NCBI GenBank assembly: GCA_947566645.1
Contig: CANOKL010000015.1
Span: forward strand, 1-64,000
Direction of reading: 5' to 3'
Source of the DNA: an uncultured Lachnospiraceae bacterium
GTDB taxonomy: Bacteria > Bacillota > Clostridia > Lachnospirales > Lachnospiraceae
DNA: 64,000 nt
The notes under the pieces are model-generated. The model had not been told where the DNA came from, ran no database searches, and worked only from the letters and a program-made list of their open reading frames with translations. A program made the position numbers and the translations under genes. Shown here piece by piece: positions 16,844 through 25,058 of the stretch (position 1 is the stretch's first letter; every line of letters starts with the position of its first letter).

Positions 16844-17731
16844 ATGCGTTACGAGTGTGAACAGGTTGAATGTAAGAGAAAAGATGATGGAACTGAGATT
16901 TACCTCACAAAGTTTTATTGTCCGGCAAGCTATGCAGACAAGAATATCCTTTGTGTACATGGTCTGACCTATACCCAGCATGCATTTGATATGCCGTATA
17001 AAGATTACAGTGTTGTAAAGTTCCTGGCAAACAATGGCTATACCGTATGGCGTCTTGATTCTACAGGATATGGAAAATCCGGCAAATATGAGGACGGATG
17101 GAAGATAACCTCTGATCATACCGCCATGGACCAGGTATATGCGATTGAAAAGATTCTTGAGGTTACAGGCGTGGAGAAAATTGACCTTCTCGCATGGTCG
17201 TGGGGAACCGTAACCTCTTCAAAGAGCATCGCAAAATGCAATGATGTCCTGAGAAAGGTAGTATGGCTGGGGCCATGCTTCGGCGGAAACTATGATCCGG
17301 TTCCTGTTCCGGGCCCGTTCTCCGAACTGAAATACACTTATGTTGTACGTGTATGGCAGCATGTGGAAGGCTCCAGGGGATATGAGGCTGACTACAGTAC
17401 AGTCGAGAGAGAACTCCATGGTATCTGGACTGACGAAGTATATAAGCATGACACACTGTCACCCCGTCCGAACGGCGGAACACGGGAGCTGATGGAATGT
17501 GACTGGGAGACCTGGCTGATTGATACAAGCAAGATCAAGGTGCCGGTATGTATGATTGCCGGGGACAAGGACTACTATACAAATATTGACCGCTGTAACC
17601 AGGCTGTAAAAGAACTTCCAGAAGGTTCAGAGCTTTATGTATGCCACGGCGGCGGACATTGTATGTGGCTTGAGCTTGATTATTACAAGAAGGTGCGTGA
17701 AACCTACCTTAGCTTTCTTGAGAGGGACTAA
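16844..17731 (+). CDS. Alpha/beta-hydrolase
   Basis: The 295-residue enzyme has the alpha/beta-hydrolase fold: oxyanion region VHGLTYT (38-44), nucleophile elbow LAWSWGT with Ser119, acid Asp243 in GDKDYYT and His272 in GGGHCMW. The elbow is AxSxG rather than GxSxG. It starts with ATG behind GGAGGGTG and leads the rightward operon with lrgA and lrgB. Given the divergent reductase genes, it may release the reductase substrate, for example by cleaving an ester or amide; this is inference. No signal peptide, so cytoplasmic. Confidence 0.88.
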   Translation: MRYECEQVECKRKDDGTEIYLTKFYCPASYADKNILCVHGLTYTQHAFDMPYKDYSVVKFLANNGYTVWRLDSTGYGKSGKYEDGWKITSDHTAMDQVYAIEKILEVTGVEKIDLLAWSWGTVTSSKSIAKCNDVLRKVVWLGPCFGGNYDPVPVPGPFSELKYTYVVRVWQHVEGSRGYEADYSTVERELHGIWTDEVYKHDTLSPRPNGGTRELMECDWETWLIDTSKIKVPVCMIAGDKDYYTNIDRCNQAVKELPEGSELYVCHGGGHCMWLELDYYKKVRETYLSFLERD

Positions 17732-17761
17732 TGCATCTGCATATGCAGAGGGGGCAATTAA

Positions 17762-18127
17762 ATGAGATATATTAAACAACTGTTAATTATACTTGGAATC
17801 ACGTGTATCGGTGAGGTTCTGAAGTATTTCATTCCTCTCCCGATTCCGGCAAGTATATATGGGCTTGTGATCATGTTTATCTGTCTGGTGGCGGGTATCA
17901 TTAAACTTGACCAGGTGAGGGAAACCGCTGAGTTCCTTGTGGAAATTATGGCGATCATGTTCATTCCGCCTGCAGTAGGACTTATAAGCTCCTGGGATCA
18001 GTTATCCAGCGTCCTTGTACCTTTTGCTGTTATTACGGTATTGTCAACATTCATCGTAATGATTATTACAGGAAAGACAGCCGACTTCCTGCTTTCCAGA
18101 AAGAAAGGAGGATCTGCTGATGAATAG
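17762..18127 (+). CDS. lrgA: LrgA/CidA-family membrane protein
   Basis: The 121-residue protein has four hydrophobic segments and LrgA-family features (PLPIPASIYGLVIMF near 30-44, FIPPAVGLI near 70). LrgA/CidA work with LrgB/CidB. Several such pairs move small carboxylates: B. subtilis PftAB transports pyruvate, and the plant homologue PLGG1 transports glycolate and glycerate. The gene sits 30 bp behind the hydrolase and overlaps lrgB by 8 bp. The genomic partners here point to a small organic acid made or used by the reductase module. Confidence 0.85.
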   Translation: MRYIKQLLIILGITCIGEVLKYFIPLPIPASIYGLVIMFICLVAGIIKLDQVRETAEFLVEIMAIMFIPPAVGLISSWDQLSSVLVPFAVITVLSTFIVMIITGKTADFLLSRKKGGSADE

Positions 18128-18812
18128 TATTTTCGCCGAATCCGCTACGATTGGAATTGTGATCAGTCTTCTGGCCTATGAATTTGGTGTATTACTGAAA
18201 AACAAATTCAAGTTTGGGATTTTCAATCCACTGATGATTGCCATTGTACTGACAATTGTCTTCCTGATCGTCTTCAATGTGGATTATGAAACCTACAATT
18301 CCAGTGCGAAATATCTGAATTATTTACTGACACCGGCAACCGTAAGTCTTGCCATCCCGCTTTACCAGAAGCTGGACCTCTTAAAAAAGAATCTGTGGCA
18401 GATTCTTGGCTCCATCTTTATCGGCGCCCTGGCAAGCGTGTGCAGCGTCCTGGCTATGTCAATCTTATTCAGGCTGACCCATGAAGAATATGTGACTCTT
18501 CTTCCAAAGTCAATCACAACAGCGATTGGTATGGTTGTATCTTCTGAGTTGGGCGGCTATGCTGCAATTACCACAGCTATTATTATCATTACTGGTGTAT
18601 TAGGAAATATGACGGCAGAATTCATCTGCAAAGTCGCACGGATTAAAAACCCGATTTCCAGAGGTCTTGCCATCGGTACTGCCTCACATGCAATCGGTAC
18701 CTCAAAAGCCATGCAGATTGGAAAGACAGAAGGCGCCATGAGCGGACTCTCGATCGCAGTAGCCGGCGTGTATACGGTTATACTGGCTTCAGTATTCGCA
18801 ATGTTTTATTAA
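18120..18812 (+). CDS. lrgB: LrgB/CidB-family membrane protein
   Basis: The 230-residue multi-pass protein has the LrgB signatures: YLLTPATVSLAIPLYQ (about 62-77), LLPKSITTAIGM (about 126-137) and GTASHAIGTSKAMQIGKTEG (about 180-199). It overlaps lrgA by 8 bp, indicating coupled translation of a two-part transporter. It is the last gene of the operon and is followed by a strong terminator. Substrate is inferred only from family and neighbours. Confidence 0.88.
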   Translation: MNSIFAESATIGIVISLLAYEFGVLLKNKFKFGIFNPLMIAIVLTIVFLIVFNVDYETYNSSAKYLNYLLTPATVSLAIPLYQKLDLLKKNLWQILGSIFIGALASVCSVLAMSILFRLTHEEYVTLLPKSITTAIGMVVSSELGGYAAITTAIIIITGVLGNMTAEFICKVARIKNPISRGLAIGTASHAIGTSKAMQIGKTEGAMSGLSIAVAGVYTVILASVFAMFY

Positions 18813-18831
18813 ATGCACAATTACGGTTCTT

Positions 18832-18876
18832 ATCCCCCGAAGGAGAAACAAGCGGCTCCTGCGGGGGATTTTCTTA
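18832..18876 (+). terminator. Intrinsic terminator after lrgB
   Basis: A 14-bp GC-rich stem (ATCCCCCGAAGGAG pairing with CTCCTGCGGGGGAT, one mismatch) is followed by TTTTC. It lies directly upstream of a palindrome-A copy. Confidence 0.85.
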
Positions 18877-18877
18877 A

Positions 18878-18939
18878 GTTGGGGACGGGGTATTTTTAAA
18901 AATGCCCCGTCCCAGATTGAAAATGACCTGTCCCCAAAT
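18878..18939. repeat. Palindrome A copy with extension
   Basis: TTGGGGACGGGGTATTTTT is mirrored by AAAAATGCCCCGTCCCA, then the outer unit AAAATGACCTGTCCCC follows on one side only. It separates the lrgAB operon from the ATPase-nuclease pair. Confidence 0.85.
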
Positions 18940-19047
18940 CTAAATGGCAAATTTTTAATACCCAAAGAATGGATTATATGCTACAATAATATACGTTAAC
19001 ATCCGAAGAAAAATACTGAAAAGGCAACTTGAACGGAGGCAAGTTCT

Positions 19048-20112
19048 ATGAAAGTAACTAAACTTACTTTGAATAATTTTATGCTTTTCGAAAATGCAGA
19101 AATCAACTGGGCCAAAAATATCAATGTCATTTGCGGTGAAAACAGTACTGGAAAAACAACCTTGTTAAAAGTAATGTATTCTGTTTTAAAGCCTCTTGGC
19201 AAAGGCTATAAAGAGACAGCAGCAAAAGAAATAGAAGAAAAAATCTTTGTTGATAAATTACAGGGAGTTTTCCGCCCGGACGGTATGAAAATCGGCCGGC
19301 TGGTAAGCAGAAAGCAGGGAAGTAACCGCACTGACTTTTCTATTATGCTGAATAAGAAACAGCAGATTTCCATTGGATTTGGCAACAGACAGGAAAATCA
19401 CGCAGATATCAGGATTGAGCAGGCTAAGTCCTTTGGAAATTCTGATGTAATTTATATTCCCACAAAGGAAATGATCTCTACTACAGAGCATTTTACATCT
19501 CTATATGAGGATTACCACATTGATTTTGAAGAAATGTATTATGATCTTGCAAAATTGTTAGACAGACCTCTCTCTAAAGGTGCAAACACAAACGAACAGA
19601 ATGAAGTTCTGAAAAGTTTCGAGGAAATTATGAAAGGGCAGATTGTTCAGAGAGATAAAAAGTTCTATTTGAAGATAAAAGGTGAAGGCGAATTTGAAAT
19701 GGGGCTGTTGTCAGATGGTTATCGAAAGCTTTCCATGATTGTGTATATGATTTTATCTGGAAGTCTGAATAAGAAAACTATACTTTTCTGGGATGAGCCG
19801 GAGACGAATATGAATCCGAAAATGATCCGGCCAATTGTACAGGCACTGGCTATATTAGCAAAAATGGGTGTTCAGGTTTTTGTAACGACACATGATTATT
19901 TTGTACAGCAGGAATTTAATATGTTTACCGTATATCCTGAATTAAATCCGGAACATCTGGATATACGCTTTATGTCATTATATCGGGATGAGCAGACCAA
20001 TGATGTAAAATTTGAACTAGAAGCAACTGCATCGGATTTAAAACATAATGCAATTATGCAGGAATTTGATGCAATATATGACAGAGAACAGAGGATTATC
20101 TATGGAGATTAA
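19048..20112 (+). CDS. OLD/ABC-type ATPase of a two-gene module
   Basis: The 354-residue ATPase has Walker A GENSTGKTTLL (30-40), a signature-like LLSDGYRKLSMIVYMILSG (220-238), Walker B TILFWDEPETNMNP (244-257) and switch His282 in TTHD. The layout matches the RecF/OLD/AAA_21 group of SMC-like ATPases, which often pair with an effector in defence systems. It overlaps the next gene, a PD-(D/E)XK-like protein, by 11 bp. No TOPRIM domain was seen at its C-terminus. The ribosome site is GGAGG. CRISPR lies immediately downstream, which supports but does not prove a defence role. Confidence 0.85.
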   Translation: MKVTKLTLNNFMLFENAEINWAKNINVICGENSTGKTTLLKVMYSVLKPLGKGYKETAAKEIEEKIFVDKLQGVFRPDGMKIGRLVSRKQGSNRTDFSIMLNKKQQISIGFGNRQENHADIRIEQAKSFGNSDVIYIPTKEMISTTEHFTSLYEDYHIDFEEMYYDLAKLLDRPLSKGANTNEQNEVLKSFEEIMKGQIVQRDKKFYLKIKGEGEFEMGLLSDGYRKLSMIVYMILSGSLNKKTILFWDEPETNMNPKMIRPIVQALAILAKMGVQVFVTTHDYFVQQEFNMFTVYPELNPEHLDIRFMSLYRDEQTNDVKFELEATASDLKHNAIMQEFDAIYDREQRIIYGD

Positions 20113-20710
20113 AGAAGAAAGCGGATTAAAATTCGGATTTCCGGATGGGAATACTACCGTTAAGTTTGATGATACAAAATACTATCGTAATCTATTTAAT
20201 GCACTTCCAGGATCAAAAGGTGTAGATTTTATTACGGCAGGAAAAGATGCGATATCATTTATTGAAGTAAAAAATTGTCTTGGGGATGAAGGTAATTGCC
20301 GTTGGAGAATTGCCCCTAATAATCAAAAACAGCATACTGCCGCCACAACTGTTGATACAGGAGATCGGAACAGCCTTGATATTGAGGTGTCTCAAAAGGT
20401 TGCGATGACTTTGGCGGCATTAGCTGGTGCGAGTACCTTTGGAGATAGGAAAGCCTCTCTGGATGAATTAAAAGAGATTCTTGCAGCCGTATTTTCAGCA
20501 GATTTTGCAGATAATGGGAAGAAAAAGTATGTGATTCTGTTTTTAGAAGGAGATTTTGGAGGACATACCCGTTCAAAAAAGATGATCATGGAACGTCTGC
20601 AGAGAAGTATGAATACTAAGATGAGATGGCTGAACTGTAAAGTATCGGTTGTGGACTCCTCTACATATAGCAAAAACATTTTTCAAATTGGAGGGACGGG
20701 ACATTTTTAA
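20102..20710 (+). CDS. PD-(D/E)XK-like partner of the ATPase
   Basis: The 202-residue protein starts inside the ATPase 3' end (ATG at 20102). The segment GVDFITAGKDAISFIEVKN carries Asp42, Glu55 and Lys57, a D-x12-ExK pattern of PD-(D/E)XK nucleases. The rest is mixed alpha/beta with KKYVILFLEGDF. Its last residues, QIGGTGHF, and stop come from a palindrome-A copy, so the original C-terminus has probably been replaced. I do not recognise a named family; nuclease activity is inferred from the motif and the coupled ATPase. Confidence 0.7.
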   Translation: MEIKEESGLKFGFPDGNTTVKFDDTKYYRNLFNALPGSKGVDFITAGKDAISFIEVKNCLGDEGNCRWRIAPNNQKQHTAATTVDTGDRNSLDIEVSQKVAMTLAALAGASTFGDRKASLDELKEILAAVFSADFADNGKKKYVILFLEGDFGGHTRSKKMIMERLQRSMNTKMRWLNCKVSVVDSSTYSKNIFQIGGTGHF

Positions 20711-20720
20711 AAAATCCGAC
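20686..20720. repeat. Degenerate palindrome A copy supplying a stop codon
   Basis: TTGGAGGGACGGGACATTTTTAA resembles the left arm of palindrome A; the right arm has decayed to AAAATCCGACC. The TAA in its centre ends the PD-(D/E)XK-like gene. Confidence 0.65.
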
Positions 20721-21067
20721 CTTTTGTTCTGTTTATGATTTTTGAAAGCACCTGGCAGATCAAGAAAACATTAAGGAATCATTTTGACTATTGGGCAAAT
20801 CATTTCGTAACATCCCCTTATCTTTACAGGAATATATTCGTTATGGGAAATGCCATAGCTCCAATCCTGAAATATCTTACCCATCCATTACTACTCTAAA
20901 TCACAATATTGACGCAGGCGGTAAGCATAGCTAATGCTAAAGAAATAGTAACCCCCACTAATACAGCGGATACTTTTTCACCTAAGACAGAGATAGCCCC
21001 AACACACAAGCGGTATAGCAATGAAATAAATAGCAGCAACGGTAGCACTAGCCGACACAAAATTGAT
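20721..21067 (-). pseudogene. Gene-poor stretch with a possible decayed membrane-protein gene
   Basis: No intact gene is seen. On the minus strand, INFVSASATVAAIYFIAIPL (from about 21056) is followed, one frame over, by LGEKVSAVLVGVTISLALAM and a stop near 20900. Together these look like the C-terminal half of a small hydrophobic protein broken by a frameshift. It abuts the trailer end of the CRISPR array. The family is not recognised, and random hydrophobic translation remains possible. Confidence 0.25.
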
Positions 21068-21959
21068 CATCAGATCTACACTCCCACGCAGGGAGTGACA
21101 CTTTGGGTGTATACAGTCGGTATGGCAATGCCATTTCAATCCACACTCCCACGCAGGGAGTGACGCAGCTTCTTTCCTATGCTGTCCATCCCATACATAA
21201 TTTCAATCCACACTCCCACGCAGGGAGTGACCGTATCGCCATGTCCTGTTTGCGTTGCTTTTTACAATTTCAATCCACACTCCCACGCAGGGAGTGACAT
21301 TATGTTTTCCCATTTCAAAGATATCATGCCTAATTTCAATCCACACTCCCACGCAGGGAGTGACAATTTTGTCACAAAAACAGTTCCCGATTTTATCAAT
21401 TTCAATCCACACTCCCACGCAGGGAGTGACAAGCTTGTTAGAACATGACATTACGGTCATATAAATTTCAATCCACACTCCCACGCAGGGAGTGACAGCA
21501 TACGATGGTATTATATTATCGATCAGTTTATTTCAATCCACACTCCCACGCAGGGAGTGACAATGACGCATGTTTAATCTTGCTTCGTGGCTATTAATTT
21601 CAATCCACACTCCCACGCAGGGAGTGACCATACGACTGACGCTCCACTGTATTAGTCAAAAAATTTCAATCCACACTCCCACGCAGGGAGTGACGCTTTT
21701 TCGGTGAGCTTTACCGGATCGGTGCCAGTATTTCAATCCACACTCCCACGCAGGGAGTGACATTCCGCCATGTCATGGTCTGACAGGAAAGACTGATTTC
21801 AATCCACACTCCCACGCAGGGAGTGACGAATAAATGCCACAGAAAAATTACCTCCTGCCTGTATTTCAATCCACACTCCCACGCAGGGAGTGACGGTGTA
21901 GGTAAAATATTTTTTGACCCAATATTAATTTCAATCCACACTCCCACGCAGGGAGTGAC
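21068..21959 (-). CRISPR. Type I-C CRISPR array, 14 repeats and 13 spacers
   Basis: The 32-bp repeats (plus strand ATTTCAATCCACACTCCCAC... ending GGGAGTGAC) start at 21068, 21133, 21200, 21267, 21333, 21399, 21465, 21530, 21597, 21663, 21730, 21796, 21863 and 21928. Spacers are 33-35 bp. Read leftward, the repeat has the I-C form with an ACTCCC/GGGAGT hairpin and the 3' handle TGGATTGAAAT. The copy at 21068 differs in its last ~10 bases, marking the trailer end. Thirteen repeats appear identical. The leader end faces cas2. Confidence 0.98.
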
Positions 21960-22128
21960 AGCAAATATCAACAATTTTTTCTTCTTTTCCATCAATATTT
22001 GCACATAATTTACAATACATTTTTCTATACTTCAACATTAATTACATAAACACAGCTTTCATGCTATTTATCCTCGCCTTCTTTAGTGCGAACCCTTCAG
22101 CGCTTTAATGTCCGCTCCTGCCTCGCAC
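21960..22128 (-). promoter_or_regulatory. CRISPR leader region
   Basis: About 169 bp of AT-rich sequence without an open frame lies between cas2 and the first repeat, where a leader and array promoter are expected. No convincing -35/-10 pair was fixed by eye. Confidence 0.6.
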
Positions 22129-22419
22129 CTATAAAATCAAAGTACCTTCCTGGTCAATTGTCCTTTTCGTTCCATAGTGCTCTATTTTACTCTTATACTG
22201 ATTTCCCAAATAGTAAAATCTTAAACTATCCTTATCCAGATCTATAATTTTAAGAAGCTGTGCCTTCAATAATTTGCATTGTCCTGGATCCAAAACACAC
22301 TCGAACACTGAGTTTTGTACCCTTTGACCATAATTCACACACTGCTTTGCTACTTTACGCAGCCGTCCTTTTCCCTTTGTATCCTCTGTACTCACATCAT
22401 ATGTAATCAATACAAGCAT
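22129..22419 (-). CDS. cas2: CRISPR-associated endoribonuclease Cas2
   Basis: The 96-residue protein begins MLVLITYDVSTEDTKGKGRLRKVA, the Cas2 ferredoxin-like strand with its conserved Asp, and contains RVQNSVFECVLDPGQ. The ATG at 22419 follows AAGGAGG; a longer open frame has no site. With Cas1 it forms the spacer-integration complex. Last cas gene, next to the leader. Confidence 0.97.
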   Translation of the reverse strand: MLVLITYDVSTEDTKGKGRLRKVAKQCVNYGQRVQNSVFECVLDPGQCKLLKAQLLKIIDLDKDSLRFYYLGNQYKSKIEHYGTKRTIDQEGTLIL

Positions 22420-22486
22420 TTCATCTCCTCCTTGTAGATAAAAAATCCCTATCCACATTATTCAAAAATAACAACGAAATTTATCC

Positions 22487-23518
22487 TTATTTCCATAAAA
22501 AAGGAGGATATGCATCCAAATCGTCCCTCAAATATCTTGCAAGCAATAATGCCTGAACATGCGGCACCAGACCCCAGCATATTTTTTCCTGCAGATAAGG
22601 ATGCGTAATCTTCTCTCGTTTATGCTCCTGCCATGCAGTAAGATATTTCTTTTTCCCATCGTCTGTAAATTCCACAGCGCCACTTTCTGATACTTGAAAA
22701 TGCTCTCCTTTGATCTGCCGATTATTTATAAGTGTCAAAACAAAACGATCAACAAGCACTGCCCGTAGTTCTTCCATCATATCAAGAGCCAGAGATTTTC
22801 TTCCCGGCCGATCCCTATGCAGAAAACCGACAAAAGAATCCAATCCCACTCCCTCCAGTGCACCTGCACAATCGTTTGCCAGCAATGTATAACCAAAGGA
22901 CAACATTGCATTTACATTATCTAATGGTGGGCGCTTATTCCTTCCTTTGAAAAAGAATTTCTCCTTCTGATTTAAAATAAGTTCATCAAATACCCCGAAA
23001 TAAACAGCCGCGCACTCTCCCTCCAGTCCACGAAGAGAATCAAGATCTTCCGCTCTTCTTATTTTTTCCATTGCATCCGATAAATATTTCGCAGCCCTTT
23101 GGCACGCTTCCCCATCTACCCTTAAAGCATGATCACGCAAAGTTCTGCTAATGCTCCACCTGCAGTTAAACACCTTTCCTAGAATACAATTTCTCGCAAT
23201 CAGGCAGCTCTCTTCCTTGTCATCAGATATCCGGTACTGTTTCTTTCTAAGGAGGACATTTCCCTGACTTTCACCAATAACCCTGCATAAAAACTTTCCA
23301 AATGGACTAAAAAAAGCCAGATGAATCCCCTTTTTTGCACATGCACCCATAAATGCCGGAGTTGCTCCATTATAAGTAAAGCATACAATACTCTCTAATG
23401 TGTGAAGCGGAAATTGTCCTACCTTCTGTTTATTAATTTCCACATATACTGTCTCGCCATCTAACGACAGAAACGCATTTTCCGTAGTAATGTATAGTGT
23501 ATTCAATAATTTCCTCAT
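22487..23518 (-). CDS. cas1: CRISPR integrase Cas1 (type I-C)
   Basis: The 343-residue protein begins MRKLLNTLYITTENAFLSLDGE, typical of I-C Cas1. It has the metal-binding set: Glu in LRGLEGECAAVYFG, His in VGFLHRDRPGRKSLALDMMEE and acidic residues after it. It catalyses insertion of new spacers at the leader end. It follows cas4 with 1 bp between the genes. Confidence 0.97.
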   Translation of the reverse strand: MRKLLNTLYITTENAFLSLDGETVYVEINKQKVGQFPLHTLESIVCFTYNGATPAFMGACAKKGIHLAFFSPFGKFLCRVIGESQGNVLLRKKQYRISDDKEESCLIARNCILGKVFNCRWSISRTLRDHALRVDGEACQRAAKYLSDAMEKIRRAEDLDSLRGLEGECAAVYFGVFDELILNQKEKFFFKGRNKRPPLDNVNAMLSFGYTLLANDCAGALEGVGLDSFVGFLHRDRPGRKSLALDMMEELRAVLVDRFVLTLINNRQIKGEHFQVSESGAVEFTDDGKKKYLTAWQEHKREKITHPYLQEKICWGLVPHVQALLLARYLRDDLDAYPPFLWK

Positions 23519-23519
23519 A

Positions 23520-24191
23520 TCAACCCTCTCCCGACAGACTGCTGTCTATATAAACCGACACAGATTTAATTCTCCCCAGTTTCGGCACACATATCTCTTT
23601 CAGAGAGCACGCATTACAGCCCTTCTTCGGCCTGACCTTCGGCGTATATCCTTTCTTCCAAAGCTCGTGCATTTCTTCCGCCATATCGTATACTTTTTTC
23701 CGAAGCTCCTCCGTAAATTCTACATTTTTTCTTCGACGATTTTCTCCGTAAAACAAACTTCCACATGGTATGTGGCAGAGCAACATCTCCTCCAGGCAGA
23801 TTGCCTGTCCGCATAATTGCAATTCATCTGCTTCATTTTCTTTTGGCAGTCCCTTTTTGTATTCAATAGGAAACGGTCTCCACAAACCGTCATAAACTGA
23901 CAGCGAAATGCCGCCTTCGCATTGATGGAACTCTACCACATCACATATTCCCGACATTCCCAGACAGGCAGATTTAATGTGAAGACCACGGGTAATAAGC
24001 AGACCGCCCCTTTTTTCAAACCGTTCTTTGTCATGAGCCACCGAATGAAACAACTGTCCGTCAATCGTTCTCTCGTTCTCTGCCCATTGCTGCTCTATAT
24101 GTATCAATGCCCACTGTCTCCTGCAGTATGCAAAATGCTGAAGCCCGGAAAGCATCAGATAATCCTCTTCCCTGTACATTTCCTTAACCAT
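23520..24191 (-). CDS. cas4: CRISPR-associated Cas4
   Basis: The 223-residue RecB-like protein has one Cys near the N-terminus (FAYCRRQWAL) and three near the C-terminus (KGCNACSLKEIC), which bind the Fe-S cluster. In between are PD-(D/E)XK elements (ISLSVYDG...FPIEYKKG). Cas4 trims prespacers and sets PAM choice and orientation. Five bp follow the cas7 stop. Either of two ATGs (24191 or 24179) could start it. Confidence 0.95.
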   Translation of the reverse strand: MVKEMYREEDYLMLSGLQHFAYCRRQWALIHIEQQWAENERTIDGQLFHSVAHDKERFEKRGGLLITRGLHIKSACLGMSGICDVVEFHQCEGGISLSVYDGLWRPFPIEYKKGLPKENEADELQLCGQAICLEEMLLCHIPCGSLFYGENRRRKNVEFTEELRKKVYDMAEEMHELWKKGYTPKVRPKKGCNACSLKEICVPKLGRIKSVSVYIDSSLSGEG

Positions 24192-24196
24192 ACGTT

Positions 24197-25054
24197 CTAT
24201 ATACCCTCAATAATCTCCGGTTCCAATCCTGAAAGATTTTCGAGACCGATCTCATAGTCATCTACAGAGGCCGGCACTGTGATTCCTTCCTTTAATTTAA
24301 TTTTCAGAGAATCGTGCACCTTTGCCGCTGAATACTGGCCTATCTTATTGTCATGTCTCCACCAGTATACAGAAACCACCTCCATACTTCCATCTGGTCT
24401 CGAAGCCGACGCATCATTAATAAAAAGTGTTCTTAATGCCTCTTTTAATTTTTCTGCGTCTTCTTCTGAAAATCCCGTTTTTTCTGCCAACTGTACATTA
24501 ATAGAGCCCTTCATGCGATACAGGCCAAAATCTACAAAATGTTTCGTCCCCATTGTGTCCGAGCTCTTTCCTTTATCTGGTTCGCTATTGACACTTTTTG
24601 TAATCTGCATACTATTAACATCAACCGGCGAACAGCTTACTGCCTGATGAATGGATACCGGGCCTCTGACCCCCACTGAAACACCTTCTTTTTCTTTTTT
24701 TTCCTTATTGGGTTTAAATGCAAATACCTGACCGAATGTGCGCACATCAATCCAGGTTTCACATGCCCTTTTTGCATAATCATCGTTAGATTCATAATTC
24801 ATAATGTTCTGAGAAGCCCTCTCACTTAAAGAAGTACAGCCATCATCGCTTCTATCTGCCGACTGTACAAACAGATTCTCCCCCATATCCTGAAAACGAT
24901 TTCTTATTTTTCTCTTCAGACACACATCTGATATCTCACCCTGTCCGGTATATGTGGTTCTTGGCCGGTTTCCATTCAGCGGATCCCCATTTGGATTCGC
25001 ATTTGATACCTTGATCAATACTGTAAAATCAATCTTATTCTGTAAACTGCCCAT
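24197..25054 (-). CDS. cas7: Cascade backbone protein Cas7 (Csd2, type I-C)
   Basis: The 285-residue product opens with FTVLIKVSNANPNGDPLNGN, the Csd2/Cas7c signature. The conserved VRGPVSIHQAVS, MGTKHFVDFGLYRMKGSINV and a C-terminal VYWWRHDNKIGQYSAAKVHD are present. Several copies coat the crRNA spacer. The ribosome site is AGGAGGAA; the gene lies 4 bp behind cas8c. Confidence 0.96.
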   Translation of the reverse strand: MGSLQNKIDFTVLIKVSNANPNGDPLNGNRPRTTYTGQGEISDVCLKRKIRNRFQDMGENLFVQSADRSDDGCTSLSERASQNIMNYESNDDYAKRACETWIDVRTFGQVFAFKPNKEKKEKEGVSVGVRGPVSIHQAVSCSPVDVNSMQITKSVNSEPDKGKSSDTMGTKHFVDFGLYRMKGSINVQLAEKTGFSEEDAEKLKEALRTLFINDASASRPDGSMEVVSVYWWRHDNKIGQYSAAKVHDSLKIKLKEGITVPASVDDYEIGLENLSGLEPEIIEGI

Positions 25055-25058
25055 TCTT

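Noticed and set aside
16619..17119. 166-residue minus-strand frame in the tetR-hydrolase gap
   Set aside because: It overlaps the hydrolase gene and the promoter, has odd composition and no ribosome site.
20909..21163. 84-residue plus-strand frame before the array
   Set aside because: It runs into CRISPR repeats and has no start signal; the minus strand gives a better, though broken, hydrophobic reading.
21103..21484. Repetitive open frames across the CRISPR array
   Set aside because: They are translations of the 32-bp repeats and have no ribosome sites.
21629..21662. A 14-base match between one spacer and the diverged palindrome at 7809-7893 (self-targeting?)
   Set aside because: The match is internal, outside the seed and without a suitable PAM relation; a match of this length can arise by chance.
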